From: an uncultured Clostridia bacterium
Lineage (GTDB): Bacteria > Bacillota > Clostridia > Oscillospirales > CAG-272
Assembly: GCA_947302045.1 (NCBI GenBank)
Contig: CAMYUQ010000009.1
Span: forward strand, 1 to 33,189
Direction of reading: 5' to 3'
DNA: 33,189 nucleotides
Positions 8,058-16,422 of this stretch are shown piece after piece. Under the pieces are notes generated by a model. The model saw only the letters and a program-made list of their open reading frames with translations. It had not been told where the DNA came from and did no database searches. Position 1 is the first letter of the stretch, and every line of letters begins with the position of its first letter. The position numbers and the translations under genes were made by a program.

Positions 8058-8332
8058 TCGCCGCCTCCTTCCAGGGCGTCCGGCGATACCGTCAGGATTC
8101 CCATCTCTTCCACCCAGTCTTCCCACATTGTTTCGCAAAACCGTACTAAATCCTCTACGGTTGCTTCCTCAATACAACTCGGACAGTACGGTTTTCCGTG
8201 CGAAACATAGAAGTAGGTCTCCTGCGTCAGCTTTGCGCCGCAGTTGCGGCATCGCGTCCCTCCAAACGGCTGTTTTGCCGGGTCAAATTGCTCTTTGGAG
8301 GGTAATATTATGCTTTTTTGTACATTCCACAT
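8048..8332 (-). CDS. Small zinc-ribbon protein of unknown function
   Basis: This 94-aa protein has two CxxC pairs 18 residues apart (C28/C31 in CRNC and C50/C53 in CPSC), enough for one structural zinc ribbon, and an acidic C-terminal half. I do not recognise the family. The start at 8332 has GGAG (8342-8345) 9 nt upstream. It is the first gene after the minus-strand promoter at 8406-8434 and overlaps the HTH gene by 10 nt, so the two probably act together. Confidence 0.75.
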   Translation of the reverse strand: MWNVQKSIILPSKEQFDPAKQPFGGTRCRNCGAKLTQETYFYVSHGKPYCPSCIEEATVEDLVRFCETMWEDWVEEMGILTVSPDALEGGGEWD

Positions 8333-8360
8333 CTTTTTTTTCTCCTTTTTTCAAAAACAC

Positions 8361-8389
8361 TTGACATTTTCCGTCGTTTGCGTTATACT
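8361..8389 (+). promoter_or_regulatory. Plus-strand promoter toward the S24 repressor
   Basis: TTGACA (8361-8366) and TATACT (8384-8389) with a 17-bp spacer. The start site would be near 8396, giving a leader of about 187 nt before the repressor ATG. It faces the minus-strand promoter at 8406-8434. Confidence 0.85.
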
Positions 8390-8405
8390 GGTATCGATCG
8401 CTATG

Positions 8406-8434
8406 ATTATAACGGATTTCCGAACCATTGTCAA
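8406..8434 (-). promoter_or_regulatory. Minus-strand promoter toward the zinc-ribbon/HTH genes
   Basis: Perfect TTGACA (8429-8434) and TATAAT (8406-8411) on the minus strand, 17 bp apart. The start site would be near 8399, almost the same base pair as the opposing promoter's start. Confidence 0.88.
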
Positions 8435-8476
8435 TAGGTATTTCGGATTTTCGTAATATTTGTAGAACTCTACAAA
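8413..8476. promoter_or_regulatory. Candidate operators between the opposing promoters and repressor
   Basis: Three dyads are visible. CGGATTTCCG (8413-8422) lies inside the spacer of the minus promoter, and a one-mismatch copy CGGATTTTCG is at 8444-8453, exactly 31 bp (about three helical turns) away. TTTGTAGA-AC-TCTACAAA (8459-8476) is a perfect 8-bp inverted repeat in the repressor leader. Binding by the S24 repressor is inferred, not shown. Confidence 0.55.
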
Positions 8477-8582
8477 ATCGACTTTTTTATTTTGTTAAAA
8501 GAACACAAACTTCTTTTATAAAGTCAAAAAAAAGAAAGGAGCGTCGGCAGACCGTGCCACCGGTTTCCGACCACAGCGAAAG

Positions 8583-9209
8583 ATGCTCTACGCGGAATTT
8601 GAAAAGCTTCTCAACGATCGGAAGGTCTCGGTTTACCGGGTCGCAAAGGAGACCGGCATTTCGGCTTCCACCTTTTCGGACTGGAAAAAGGGGCGTTCCT
8701 CCCCCAAAGCCGACAAGCTCGCCCGGATCGCCGACTATTTCGGCGTGGGTCTGGACGAATGGCTGGGGACCGAGAGCGGCGCGCGGGATCTCGACCGCGC
8801 CTTCCTTGCCTTCCGGGAGCGCAAGATGGTTCCGGTGATCGGGGTGATCCGCGCGGGTCAGCCGATCGTGACCGACGAAACGCTGATCGGCAGGGAATTT
8901 GCCGACGTGGAGGACTCCGACGCGTATTTTTACCTCGAAATCTGCGGCGACAGCATGAAAGAGTGCGGCATGGTGAACGGATCTCTCGTGCTCTTCCGGC
9001 GCAAACGGTACGCCGAAAACGGCGAGATCGTCGCCTGTCTGGTGGACGGCGAATGCGCGACGGTGAAAAGGTTTGAGAAAAAGAACCGCCGGATCATCCT
9101 CTCGCCCGAGAACGAAGACTACGATCCGATCGTTCTCAGTCCCGAGGACGAGGAGACCGGAAAATTCCGCATCCTCGGCGTGGCGGTCGAGATCAAAACC
9201 AAACTCTGA
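8583..9209 (+). CDS. CI/LexA-type repressor: XRE HTH plus S24 autopeptidase
   Basis: This 208-aa protein has an N-terminal XRE helix-turn-helix (about 5-62) and a C-terminal S24 peptidase domain. The self-cleavage site A91-G92 (IRAGQP), the nucleophile S124 (GDSM) and the base K162 (ATVKRF) are all in place, so RecA-stimulated cleavage after DNA damage is plausible from the family. The HTH pattern fixes the N-terminus at ATG 8583. That codon has no Shine-Dalgarno: the only good one (AAAGGAG, 8535-8541) is 41 nt upstream. No in-frame alternative start lies between them. The repressor faces the zinc-ribbon/HTH pair and probably represses it. The ABC-F gene follows after 14 bp. Confidence 0.9.
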   Translation: MLYAEFEKLLNDRKVSVYRVAKETGISASTFSDWKKGRSSPKADKLARIADYFGVGLDEWLGTESGARDLDRAFLAFRERKMVPVIGVIRAGQPIVTDETLIGREFADVEDSDAYFYLEICGDSMKECGMVNGSLVLFRRKRYAENGEIVACLVDGECATVKRFEKKNRRIILSPENEDYDPIVLSPEDEETGKFRILGVAVEIKTKL

Positions 9210-9223
9210 AAGGAACTGCTCTT

Positions 9224-11158
9224 ATGTATATCGTTTCCGCCGGGAATCTTTCGGTTTCGTTCGGAACCGACGTCATCCTGGAAAAGGTATCTTTTGCGCT
9301 CGAAGAGAACGCCCGGCTGGGCGTGATCGGCGTCAACGGATGCGGAAAATCCACCCTGTTCCGTCTGCTTGCAGGCAAGCTGGAACGCACGGGCGGAACT
9401 CTGACGCTGCCGAAAAACGGCACGGTCGGACTGCTCGAACAGGACGGCGCGTTTGAAGTTGCCGACGAGAGCCGAACCGTCTCGCAGCAGATGCTCCGGG
9501 CGTTTTCGGGACTGCTCGCGATGGAGACCGAGCTGGCAGAGTTGCAATCCCGCATGGAAGCCGGGGACAAAACCGCGATCTCCGCCTATTCCGCCCTGCA
9601 CGAACGCTATCTGGAAGAGGGCGGCATGACCTTCCGGAGCCGCTCGGTTTCTATTTTGGAAAAGCTGGGATTCGACGACGCCGCGCGGGAGCAGACGGTT
9701 GGCTCTCTCAGCGGCGGTCAGCGCACGCGCCTCGCGCTCGCCATCGAACTTTCCCGTCAGCCCGACCTGCTCCTGCTCGACGAACCCACCAACCACCTTG
9801 ACATCGAAACGCTTTCCTGGCTTGAAAGTTTTCTGCTCTCCTACCCAAAAGCGTTTGCGGTCATCTCGCACGACCGCTATTTTCTCGACCGCGTCACCAC
9901 CAAAACGCTCCTGATCGAGCACCGGCAGGCGAAGCTTTATGCCGGCGGCTACACCAAAAGCATGGAACAGCGCAGGATCGACCGCGAGATCGCCGAGCGG
10001 CACTGGAAGAATCAGCAAAAAGAGATCGCCCGGCAGGAGGCGTATATCGCCCAACAGCGCGCCTGGAACCGGGAGCGGAATATCGTCGCCGCCGAAAGCC
10101 GTCAAAAATTGCTTGACAAAATGGAAAAGATCGATAGACCGCAAACCGATCCGCGCGGCGTGCGGATGCAGTTTTCACAGTCGCTCGCCTCGGGCGGGAC
10201 CGTCTGGGTATCCAGAGGGCTCTCGTTCGGTTATCCGGGTCGCCCGGCGTTGTTTTCCGGTCTGGATTTTCAGATCAAACGGGGGGAGCGCGTTTTTCTG
10301 CTCGGCCCGAACGGCTGCGGAAAGTCGACGCTCGTCAAGCTGCTGACCGGCAGGTTGCAGCCCACGCGCGGAACGCTGGAAACCGGCTACCACGTGGAGA
10401 TCGGCTACTACGATCAGGAGAACCGCAACCTGACCGAATCCGCCACGGTGCTCGACGAACTCCACAACGCCTACCCGAACAAAACCGAGACCGAACTGCG
10501 GGATATTCTGGCGCTCTTCTGCTTTCGCGGCGAGAGCGTGTTCCGGACGGTATCGGTGCTCAGCGGCGGCGAACGCACGCGGCTCTCGCTCGCAAAGCTG
10601 ATGCTCTCGAAGAGCAACGTCCTGCTCCTCGACGAGCCGACAAACCACCTCGATATGGATTCGCGCGAGGCGCTCGAAACCGCGCTCGGCGCATACGAGG
10701 GGACCGTCGTCACCGTCACGCACGACCGGTATCTCGCCGAAAAGCTGGCGACCCGGATCCTGTGGATGCGTCCGGGAGAACCCTTCTCCGGCGACCTGCT
10801 CGATTTTCCGGTCGGACAGGTCGGCAGAGGATACACCGAGCTGACCGAATACCGGGAGGCGCGGGCGGCGGAAGCTTCTCCGGAGCAGGGAGAGAAGCCG
10901 AAAGAAAAGGACGCGCCGACCAGTCAGAAAGAGCAATATTTGCAGGCGAAAGCGGCGGCGGCGCAGGAGCGGCGACAGCGGGCGCGGCGGGAGAAGCTGA
11001 CCGCCGAATGTCAGGCGTTGGAAGAAGAGCTGACGGCGGTGGAGGAAAAGCTCTACGGCGCGGAGGGCTCCGACTATCAAAGAGCGATCGAGCTCGACGC
11101 TCGCAAAGAGGAGATCGAAGCCCGTCTGCTTGAAATCTACGAGGAATTGGAAACCTGA
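9224..11158 (+). CDS. ABC-F family ATPase
   Basis: The 644-aa soluble protein has two ABC domains and no membrane segments. Domain 1 has Walker A GVNGCGKST (about 36-44), signature LSGGQRTRL and Walker B LLLLDEPTNHLD. Domain 2 has Walker A GPNGCGKST (about 361-369), signature LSGGERTRL and VLLLDEPTNHLD. A charged linker joins them and a C-terminal coiled coil (about 555-644) follows. This is the ABC-F translation-factor layout (YdiF/Uup-like); members act on the ribosome E site and some protect against antibiotics. The subfamily cannot be settled by eye. It lies 14 bp after the S24 repressor and may share its transcript. AAAGGA precedes the ATG. No strong terminator follows. Confidence 0.92.
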   Translation: MYIVSAGNLSVSFGTDVILEKVSFALEENARLGVIGVNGCGKSTLFRLLAGKLERTGGTLTLPKNGTVGLLEQDGAFEVADESRTVSQQMLRAFSGLLAMETELAELQSRMEAGDKTAISAYSALHERYLEEGGMTFRSRSVSILEKLGFDDAAREQTVGSLSGGQRTRLALAIELSRQPDLLLLDEPTNHLDIETLSWLESFLLSYPKAFAVISHDRYFLDRVTTKTLLIEHRQAKLYAGGYTKSMEQRRIDREIAERHWKNQQKEIARQEAYIAQQRAWNRERNIVAAESRQKLLDKMEKIDRPQTDPRGVRMQFSQSLASGGTVWVSRGLSFGYPGRPALFSGLDFQIKRGERVFLLGPNGCGKSTLVKLLTGRLQPTRGTLETGYHVEIGYYDQENRNLTESATVLDELHNAYPNKTETELRDILALFCFRGESVFRTVSVLSGGERTRLSLAKLMLSKSNVLLLDEPTNHLDMDSREALETALGAYEGTVVTVTHDRYLAEKLATRILWMRPGEPFSGDLLDFPVGQVGRGYTELTEYREARAAEASPEQGEKPKEKDAPTSQKEQYLQAKAAAAQERRQRARREKLTAECQALEEELTAVEEKLYGAEGSDYQRAIELDARKEEIEARLLEIYEELET

Positions 11159-11210
11159 GTGGGCAAGCCCCGCCGGAAGTACGTAAAATATGGAAAAAGC
11201 GCGTAAACTA

Positions 11211-11239
11211 TTGACACCGGGATCGGTTTGTGTTATAAT
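11211..11239 (+). promoter_or_regulatory. Consensus promoter of the polysaccharide operon
   Basis: Perfect TTGACA (11211-11216) and TATAAT (11234-11239), 17 bp apart. The start site near 11246 rules out any start codon upstream of it. It is the only strong promoter I see before 23.9 kb. Confidence 0.92.
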
Positions 11240-11319
11240 TGCGGTGGTGTGCGCTGATATATGATAGAAATATGTACGTCAAATCGCGCGTGCCCGAGAA
11301 TGATAAAAAAGAGGATGCC

Positions 11320-12000
11320 ATGCAATATAAACTCTCAGGACCGCAAAAGTTTTATCGCGCATTGAAAGCGGTCGTTGATTTTCTCTTTGCGCTGGTTGCC
11401 GTGATCCTGCTGACCCCGCTTTTCCTGATCGTCGCGATCGCCATCAGGGCAGAATCGCGCGGTCCGGTCTTCTTCACCCAGAAGCGGATCGGCATGAACG
11501 GAAAAATTTTCCGCTGTATCAAGTTCCGGAGTATGCGCGTCGACGCGAAGCCGGACGTTGCCGGCTACCAATATTCCGGCGTGAACCGCTACATCACGAA
11601 GGTCGGCAAATTCATCCGCAAAACCTCGATCGACGAATTGCCGCAGCTCTTCAACATCCTGGCGTTTCAGATGAGCTTGATCGGCTACCGTCCCTCTCAG
11701 CCCTCCGAACGGGAACTGAACGAAGCGAGAGAGGCCTTCCAAATGTACCAGACCCGTCCCGGCATCACGGGGTGGGCGCAGGTGAACGGGCGGGACGTTC
11801 TGGCGGCGCAGCCGAAAAAGAAAGCCGAATTCGACGCCTACTACCTGCGTCACTTCTCGCCGTGGCTGGACATCCGGATCTTCTTCCTCACGATCGTCAA
11901 GGTCTTCAAGCACGACGACGTGGCGGATGGAGTCGTTGAGCCGGAGGCGCCCGCGGAAGAGACCGAAAAAAAGACCGAAGAAACGAAAACGGCAGTGTAA
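11320..12000 (+). CDS. Undecaprenyl-phosphate sugar phosphotransferase (initiating PGT)
   Basis: This 226-aa monotopic phosphoglycosyl transferase is of the PglC/WcaJ C-terminal type. It attaches the first sugar-1-phosphate to undecaprenyl phosphate at the membrane. A hydrophobic re-entrant segment lies near residues 15-40, followed by the family blocks KRIGMNGKIF, KFRSM, the catalytic-helix region SIDELPQLFN, GYRP and TRPGITGWAQVNGR. The last 30 residues are rich in E and K and look disordered. ATG 11320 was chosen for GAGG (11311-11314) just upstream. An ATG at 11272 is possible but has no ribosome site, and the one at 11239 overlaps the promoter. It is the first gene of the operon. Confidence 0.93.
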   Translation: MQYKLSGPQKFYRALKAVVDFLFALVAVILLTPLFLIVAIAIRAESRGPVFFTQKRIGMNGKIFRCIKFRSMRVDAKPDVAGYQYSGVNRYITKVGKFIRKTSIDELPQLFNILAFQMSLIGYRPSQPSERELNEAREAFQMYQTRPGITGWAQVNGRDVLAAQPKKKAEFDAYYLRHFSPWLDIRIFFLTIVKVFKHDDVADGVVEPEAPAEETEKKTEETKTAV

Positions 12001-12040
12001 GAATCCGGAAAACACCGATTGGAAAAGGAATGACGACGGC

Positions 12041-13129
12041 ATGAAAATTGCGTTGATCGGCAACAGTGATCTGTGTGTTTATAACTATCGCTTTGAATTG
12101 GTGCTGCGGCTCCTGCGCGAGGGACACCACGTGTTCGTCATCGCACCTCCGGGAGAGCACGAGCAGGACCTGCGGGAGATGGGATGCGAGTATTGTGAAG
12201 TTAAAATCAGCTCCCACGGAACCAATCCGGTAGAAGATCTGAAACTGAAACGGGCGTTTTGCAAAATTTTGGCGCAGATCCGCCCGGATTACGTCTTCAC
12301 CTACACCATCAAGCCGAACATCTGGGGCGCGATGGCGTGCGCAAAGCTGGGGATCCCCTGCATTGCCAACATCACGGGGCTCGGAACGGCGGTGGAAAAC
12401 GGAGGTATTTTGCAGAAAGTCACCGTCGCGCTTTACCGGATCGCGTTCCGGAAAGTGCAGACGATTTTTTTTCAAAACCGGGAAAATATGCAATTTTTCC
12501 TGGATCGGAAGCTCTCGCGCGGGAAGGAAAAGCTGCTGCCCGGGAGCGGCGTGAATCTGAACCGGTTCCATCCCTACCCCTATCCTGCGGGAGATACCGT
12601 TTCCTTCGTGTTCATCTCCCGTCTGATGATGAAAGAGAAGGGGATCGGACAATTTCTGGACGCGGCGGAAGCCATCCGCGCGAAGTATCCGAACACGCGG
12701 TTCCATATCTGCGCGGAATGCGAGCCGGTCTACGAAGCGAGGCTGAAAGACCTGCGGGATCGCGGCGTCGTAATCTACCACGGGCAGATCGGAGCGGTTG
12801 AGGAAATCCTCAAAGAGATGAACTGCACGGTGCATCCCACCTATTACGCCGAGGGGCTCTCGAACGTCCTGCTCGAAAGCTGCGCCTGCGCGCGACCGAT
12901 CATCACCACCGACCGCGCAGGATGCCGGGAAGTCGTGGAGGACGGCGTGAACGGATTCGTGGTGAAACAAAAAGACAGTGCGGATCTGATCGAGAAGATC
13001 GAGAAGTTTCTCTCCCTGAGCCGGGAGGAACAGGAGAGGATGGGGCTTGCCGGCAGAGCGAAGGTCGAGCGCGAATTCGACCGCGAGATCGTGATCGGGA
13101 AGTATTTAGAGGAGATCAAGGGAAAATAA
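12041..13129 (+). CDS. GT4 glycosyltransferase, PglA/CapM-like
   Basis: This 362-aa GT-B enzyme has the N-terminal pattern NSDLCVYNYR and TYTIKPNIWG, plus GTAVENGG. These resemble the PglA/CapM branch that adds the second sugar to the lipid-linked first sugar. The C-terminal nucleotide-binding site has the E-x7-E region EGLSNVLLE. ATG 12041 was chosen for AAAAGGA upstream and for the standard MKIALIG beta-strand start. It directly follows the initiating transferase, which fits second-step function. Confidence 0.88.
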   Translation: MKIALIGNSDLCVYNYRFELVLRLLREGHHVFVIAPPGEHEQDLREMGCEYCEVKISSHGTNPVEDLKLKRAFCKILAQIRPDYVFTYTIKPNIWGAMACAKLGIPCIANITGLGTAVENGGILQKVTVALYRIAFRKVQTIFFQNRENMQFFLDRKLSRGKEKLLPGSGVNLNRFHPYPYPAGDTVSFVFISRLMMKEKGIGQFLDAAEAIRAKYPNTRFHICAECEPVYEARLKDLRDRGVVIYHGQIGAVEEILKEMNCTVHPTYYAEGLSNVLLESCACARPIITTDRAGCREVVEDGVNGFVVKQKDSADLIEKIEKFLSLSREEQERMGLAGRAKVEREFDREIVIGKYLEEIKGK

Positions 13130-13180
13130 AACGGACGGATCATGCCCGTCGGTGAAACAATCGTTTTTTGAGGGAAAAAT

Positions 13181-14269
13181 ATGCGCGCATTGATCACAAT
13201 CCTGGATAATATCACCGAAACCAGTATGCCGTTCAACGAGTTTGTGCTGTATAGAGCCAATCATATTCCGGAGGAAAAGCAGATCCTGATCGTTTGCGGA
13301 CCGAAGAAAGAACTTCCTATGGTAGCAATTCCGGAGAATCTGGAAATTCATTATGCCGGGCGGCGACTTTCAAAGATTCGCAAGACCGTCAAACGCGCGA
13401 TCGCAGACTGCAGAGCGAACGGGATTTCCTATGCCGTGCATTTGCATCAGGTTAAATCGGGTTTTTTGACGCAGGTCGCCATGGTGGGAACGGGGTTCCG
13501 GAAAAAGGTTCTGTTCACGGTTCACAATACCTTTTCGGGCTATGCGTTTCACAACAAAGTATTGAGCTTTTTCAACGCCCTGCTCGCCCGGCGGGTCGTT
13601 TGCGTGAGCAAAACGGCGTTTGAAAGCTATCCGAAACCGATCCGAAAAGCAAAAAAGGAACGGATTTGCGCGATTTTGAACGGATTTGACACCGAGCGGA
13701 TCGACGCCGTGGTTGGAGATACCGTCCGGCACGGACAAGCCGGCGCCGATTTTATTTACGTTGCACGCATCGTTCCGGTCAAAAACCACGCGTTTTTGAT
13801 CCGGGTTCTGCAAAAATGCGATCCGGGCGTGCATTTTACCTTCATCGGCGCAGAAGATCCGGAGGGCGCAATCCGCCGGCAGGCATTGCAGGCAGGTCTT
13901 TCCGACCGCGTCTCCTTTTCCGGACTGATCCCGCGAAACGCCGTATTTGAAAGACTGGCCGGCGGCGACTACTATCTTTCCTCTTCCACCTTGGAGGGAT
14001 TGCCGGTTTCGGTTCTGGAAGCGATGTATTGCGGGTTGCCCTGCGTACTGTCGGATATTCCGCAGCACCGCGAGGCCGCGGAGCCGGTTGCCGCCGCGAT
14101 CCTGCCGCTGAAAGAGGATCTTTGGGCGGCGGAGCTCAACCGTCTGGCAGCGCTGCCCGGGGAAGAACGGGAGGTTATGCGAGCCCGTTCCCGCGCCCAC
14201 GCACGCGATCTGTTTTCGCTTTCTGCCATGCATCGGCAGTACGACGCCGTTTACGATACGCTCAGGTAA
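13181..14269 (+). CDS. GT4 glycosyltransferase
   Basis: This 362-aa GT-B protein contains the C-terminal donor site region LEGLPVSVLEAMYCGLP (E-x7-E type) and the VARIVPVKNHAFLIR strand-loop of family GT4. The N-terminal half is variable, as expected for the acceptor domain. GAGGGA lies upstream of the ATG. Substrates cannot be predicted. It lies 51 bp after the previous gene in the same operon. Confidence 0.85.
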   Translation: MRALITILDNITETSMPFNEFVLYRANHIPEEKQILIVCGPKKELPMVAIPENLEIHYAGRRLSKIRKTVKRAIADCRANGISYAVHLHQVKSGFLTQVAMVGTGFRKKVLFTVHNTFSGYAFHNKVLSFFNALLARRVVCVSKTAFESYPKPIRKAKKERICAILNGFDTERIDAVVGDTVRHGQAGADFIYVARIVPVKNHAFLIRVLQKCDPGVHFTFIGAEDPEGAIRRQALQAGLSDRVSFSGLIPRNAVFERLAGGDYYLSSSTLEGLPVSVLEAMYCGLPCVLSDIPQHREAAEPVAAAILPLKEDLWAAELNRLAALPGEEREVMRARSRAHARDLFSLSAMHRQYDAVYDTLR

Positions 14270-14284
14270 GGGAGGAGCATTCGA

Positions 14285-15754
14285 TTGTTAGCATCCGTCA
14301 AACAGTTTCTTGACTTGTTGGAACAGAAGAACATCCGGTATTGTCACTGGAAAAGCAACGAGCATTTGTCGGCTGCGCTGGATGGCGACACCGATCTGGA
14401 TATGCTCTTTGATCCGGCGCAACGAACCGAATTGGAGCAGGTTTTTTCCGCCTGCGGGATCAAACGATTCCGCGCTACGCCGCAGATGCAGTATAACGCG
14501 ATCGAGGACTTTATCGGATTCGATCGGGAAGCCGCGAAGATCTGGCATATTCACACGCATTATCGGCTGACGTTGGGAGAAAAGCACCTCAAAGGATATA
14601 CGGTCTCCCCCTGGGGAAAAATCCTGCTGGAAAACCGCGTGTTCAACAGTCACGGCGTTTGGACGTCCTGTCCTTCGGATGAGCTTGTTCTGCTGCTTTG
14701 TCGGATCGCACTGAAATTGCGTTGGCGGGATACCTTTCGCCGCTTGGGAAAAGACGATCAGGCAGAGCTTGCGTGGCTTTTGCACCACACGGACGTAAAT
14801 CTGACCGAAAAATCCGCCGGGCGACTGGTCGGCGAACGATCGGCGTCGCAAATCATGCGGCTGATCCGGAAGCGTCCGCGCAGAAAGCGTGCGTTCGGAA
14901 AACTGCAATCCGCGCTCCGCGCCGAATTGCGTCCGTTTACCTCCTATAACCGTTTCACTTCATGGTTCACAAGAACGAAACGGGAGTTGTTTTGGTTTTT
15001 CGGCGGGATCAAACGCCGTCTCGGGTGGAGCAACTATTCGCCAAGCCGGAGAATTTCTCCTGCGGGGGGTCTGGTCGTTGCCATCCTCGGCTGTGACGGA
15101 GCCGGAAAATCCACCACCCTTGCCTATATCGAAAAAGAATTCCGCAAAAAGATAGACGTCGTTTCGGTTTATCTGGGAAGCGGAGACGGGAGCAGCTCGC
15201 TCTTGCGCCGTCCGATGAAGCGGATTGCAAAAAAAGTGGGCGGCAAAGGCGTCGGGCAAGCGGTTGAGAGAGAATATGCCGAAAGCAAAAAAATATCCTT
15301 CAAGTCCCGGCTCTACTCGCTGGCGAAAGTCCTTTGGGCATCCACGCTGGCGCGTGAGAAAAAAGCCAAACTTCGCAAACTGACCCGAGCGCGCAACAAC
15401 GGACTGCTGGTTCTGACCGACCGCTATCCGCAAACGGTTTTGCCGGGCGTGAGCGACGGGCCTCTGCTCGCCCGCTATCAGGGCAAAAAAGGTCTCTTCG
15501 GCAGGATCGCCCGCCGGGAAAAGCGTATTTACGAGAGTTTTTCGAAAAATCCGCCCGATCTGACTGTCAAACTGGTCGTTCCGACCGAGATCGCCATGGA
15601 AAGAAAGCCCGAAATGACGGCGGAAGAGATCGAGCGGAAAAAATCGGTTGTGATGTCGCTGGATCTCTCGGAGAACACCGCCATAATCGACACCTCCCGT
15701 CCGTTTGAGATCACCCGCGCGGAAGTGATGGAAAAAATATGGGAACTGATTTGA
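14285..15754 (+). CDS. Nucleotidyltransferase-like / thymidylate kinase-like fusion
   Basis: The 489-aa protein has two parts. Residues 1 to about 200 carry HWKSNEHL and GDTDLDMLF (acidic D35, D37, D39), resembling the polymerase-beta-like nucleotidyltransferase fold of uncharacterised families such as NTP_transf_5. Residues about 260-489 are a P-loop kinase with GCDGAGKSTT (269-278), LTDRYPQ and a mobile basic region, resembling thymidylate kinase. The join is a basic segment rich in R and K. The function is unknown; a phosphate or nucleotidyl modification of the glycan or its precursor is only an inference from the operon. The start is TTG 14285, set by AAGGGAGGAG ending 7 nt upstream. The next gene, also a P-loop kinase, overlaps its end by 16 nt. 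Confidence 0.75.
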   Translation: MLASVKQFLDLLEQKNIRYCHWKSNEHLSAALDGDTDLDMLFDPAQRTELEQVFSACGIKRFRATPQMQYNAIEDFIGFDREAAKIWHIHTHYRLTLGEKHLKGYTVSPWGKILLENRVFNSHGVWTSCPSDELVLLLCRIALKLRWRDTFRRLGKDDQAELAWLLHHTDVNLTEKSAGRLVGERSASQIMRLIRKRPRRKRAFGKLQSALRAELRPFTSYNRFTSWFTRTKRELFWFFGGIKRRLGWSNYSPSRRISPAGGLVVAILGCDGAGKSTTLAYIEKEFRKKIDVVSVYLGSGDGSSSLLRRPMKRIAKKVGGKGVGQAVEREYAESKKISFKSRLYSLAKVLWASTLAREKKAKLRKLTRARNNGLLVLTDRYPQTVLPGVSDGPLLARYQGKKGLFGRIARREKRIYESFSKNPPDLTVKLVVPTEIAMERKPEMTAEEIERKKSVVMSLDLSENTAIIDTSRPFEITRAEVMEKIWELI

Positions 15755-16422
15755 AGCGTCCGGTCGTTCTGGAATTCTACGGGCTTCCCGGATGCGGGAA
15801 AAGCAGTGTTTCCCACCGGGTTGCAGACGAATTGAAAAAACGAGGATATTCGGTGCTCGAACCAACCTACGAAAGCGACCACACCGTCTCTCCCGGAAAA
15901 CGAAAATGGAAAAAATGCGGTGATTTGCTGCGATTCTTTTTCAGGTCTCCGAAATCCTGCCACGCGCTGCTCCGGTTGGTTCGCAGGAACGGATACCGGG
16001 GCGGATCCGCTCTTTCCCATGCGGCGAATATCGCACAAAAGCTTTCGGTCTACAACCACGCAGACTTTGATTACGTAATCTTCGATCAGGGATTGACGCA
16101 ATCAGCTCTTTCTCTCTCGCATACCGGAAAAATACCGGTCGGTGAAAACGAAGCTGCGGTCTACGCCCTTTGCAACAGCCGGTCGGTTCGGAAGATCTAT
16201 CTGCACGTGGATCGGGAAGAGGCGCTGCGGAGGATGGCGGGACGCGATACGAATGATTCGCGGATCGAAAAAATGCGCACGCCGGAAGAACGGCGCGCGG
16301 CTCTCGCGGTTTGGGAAAATATGTGCGAAAAGATCCCGTATAACCTTTTTGTGGAAAACCGTGAGATCGACGAAAGCGTCTCTGAAATTCTGAAAGAGTC
16401 GGAACGGACGGTCGGTAAATGA
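15739..16422 (+). CDS. Small P-loop kinase of unknown substrate
   Basis: This 227-aa protein has Walker A GLPGCGKSS (residues 15-23), a possible Walker B YVIFDQG, and a late HVDREEALRRMAGRD segment resembling the LID region of nucleoside or sugar kinases. It overlaps the 3' end of the nucleotidyltransferase-kinase fusion by 16 nt and shares ATGA with the next glycosyltransferase, so all three are coupled. The pairing suggests two phosphorylation steps on one substrate. I do not recognise a named family. Confidence 0.75.
   Translation: MGTDLKRPVVLEFYGLPGCGKSSVSHRVADELKKRGYSVLEPTYESDHTVSPGKRKWKKCGDLLRFFFRSPKSCHALLRLVRRNGYRGGSALSHAANIAQKLSVYNHADFDYVIFDQGLTQSALSLSHTGKIPVGENEAAVYALCNSRSVRKIYLHVDREEALRRMAGRDTNDSRIEKMRTPEERRAALAVWENMCEKIPYNLFVENREIDESVSEILKESERTVGK

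Noticed and set aside
8428..8838. Open frame of about 136 codons overlapping the repressor start
   Set aside because: Its product is rich in S, R and P without any pattern, and it overlaps the clear XRE domain in another frame. It is kept only as a possible short leader beginning at GTG 8554.
7590..11158. An integrated prophage
   Set aside because: A repressor and an ArpU-like protein are present, but there is no integrase, replication, capsid or lysis gene, and the neighbours are housekeeping genes. It is at most a remnant or a domesticated switch.
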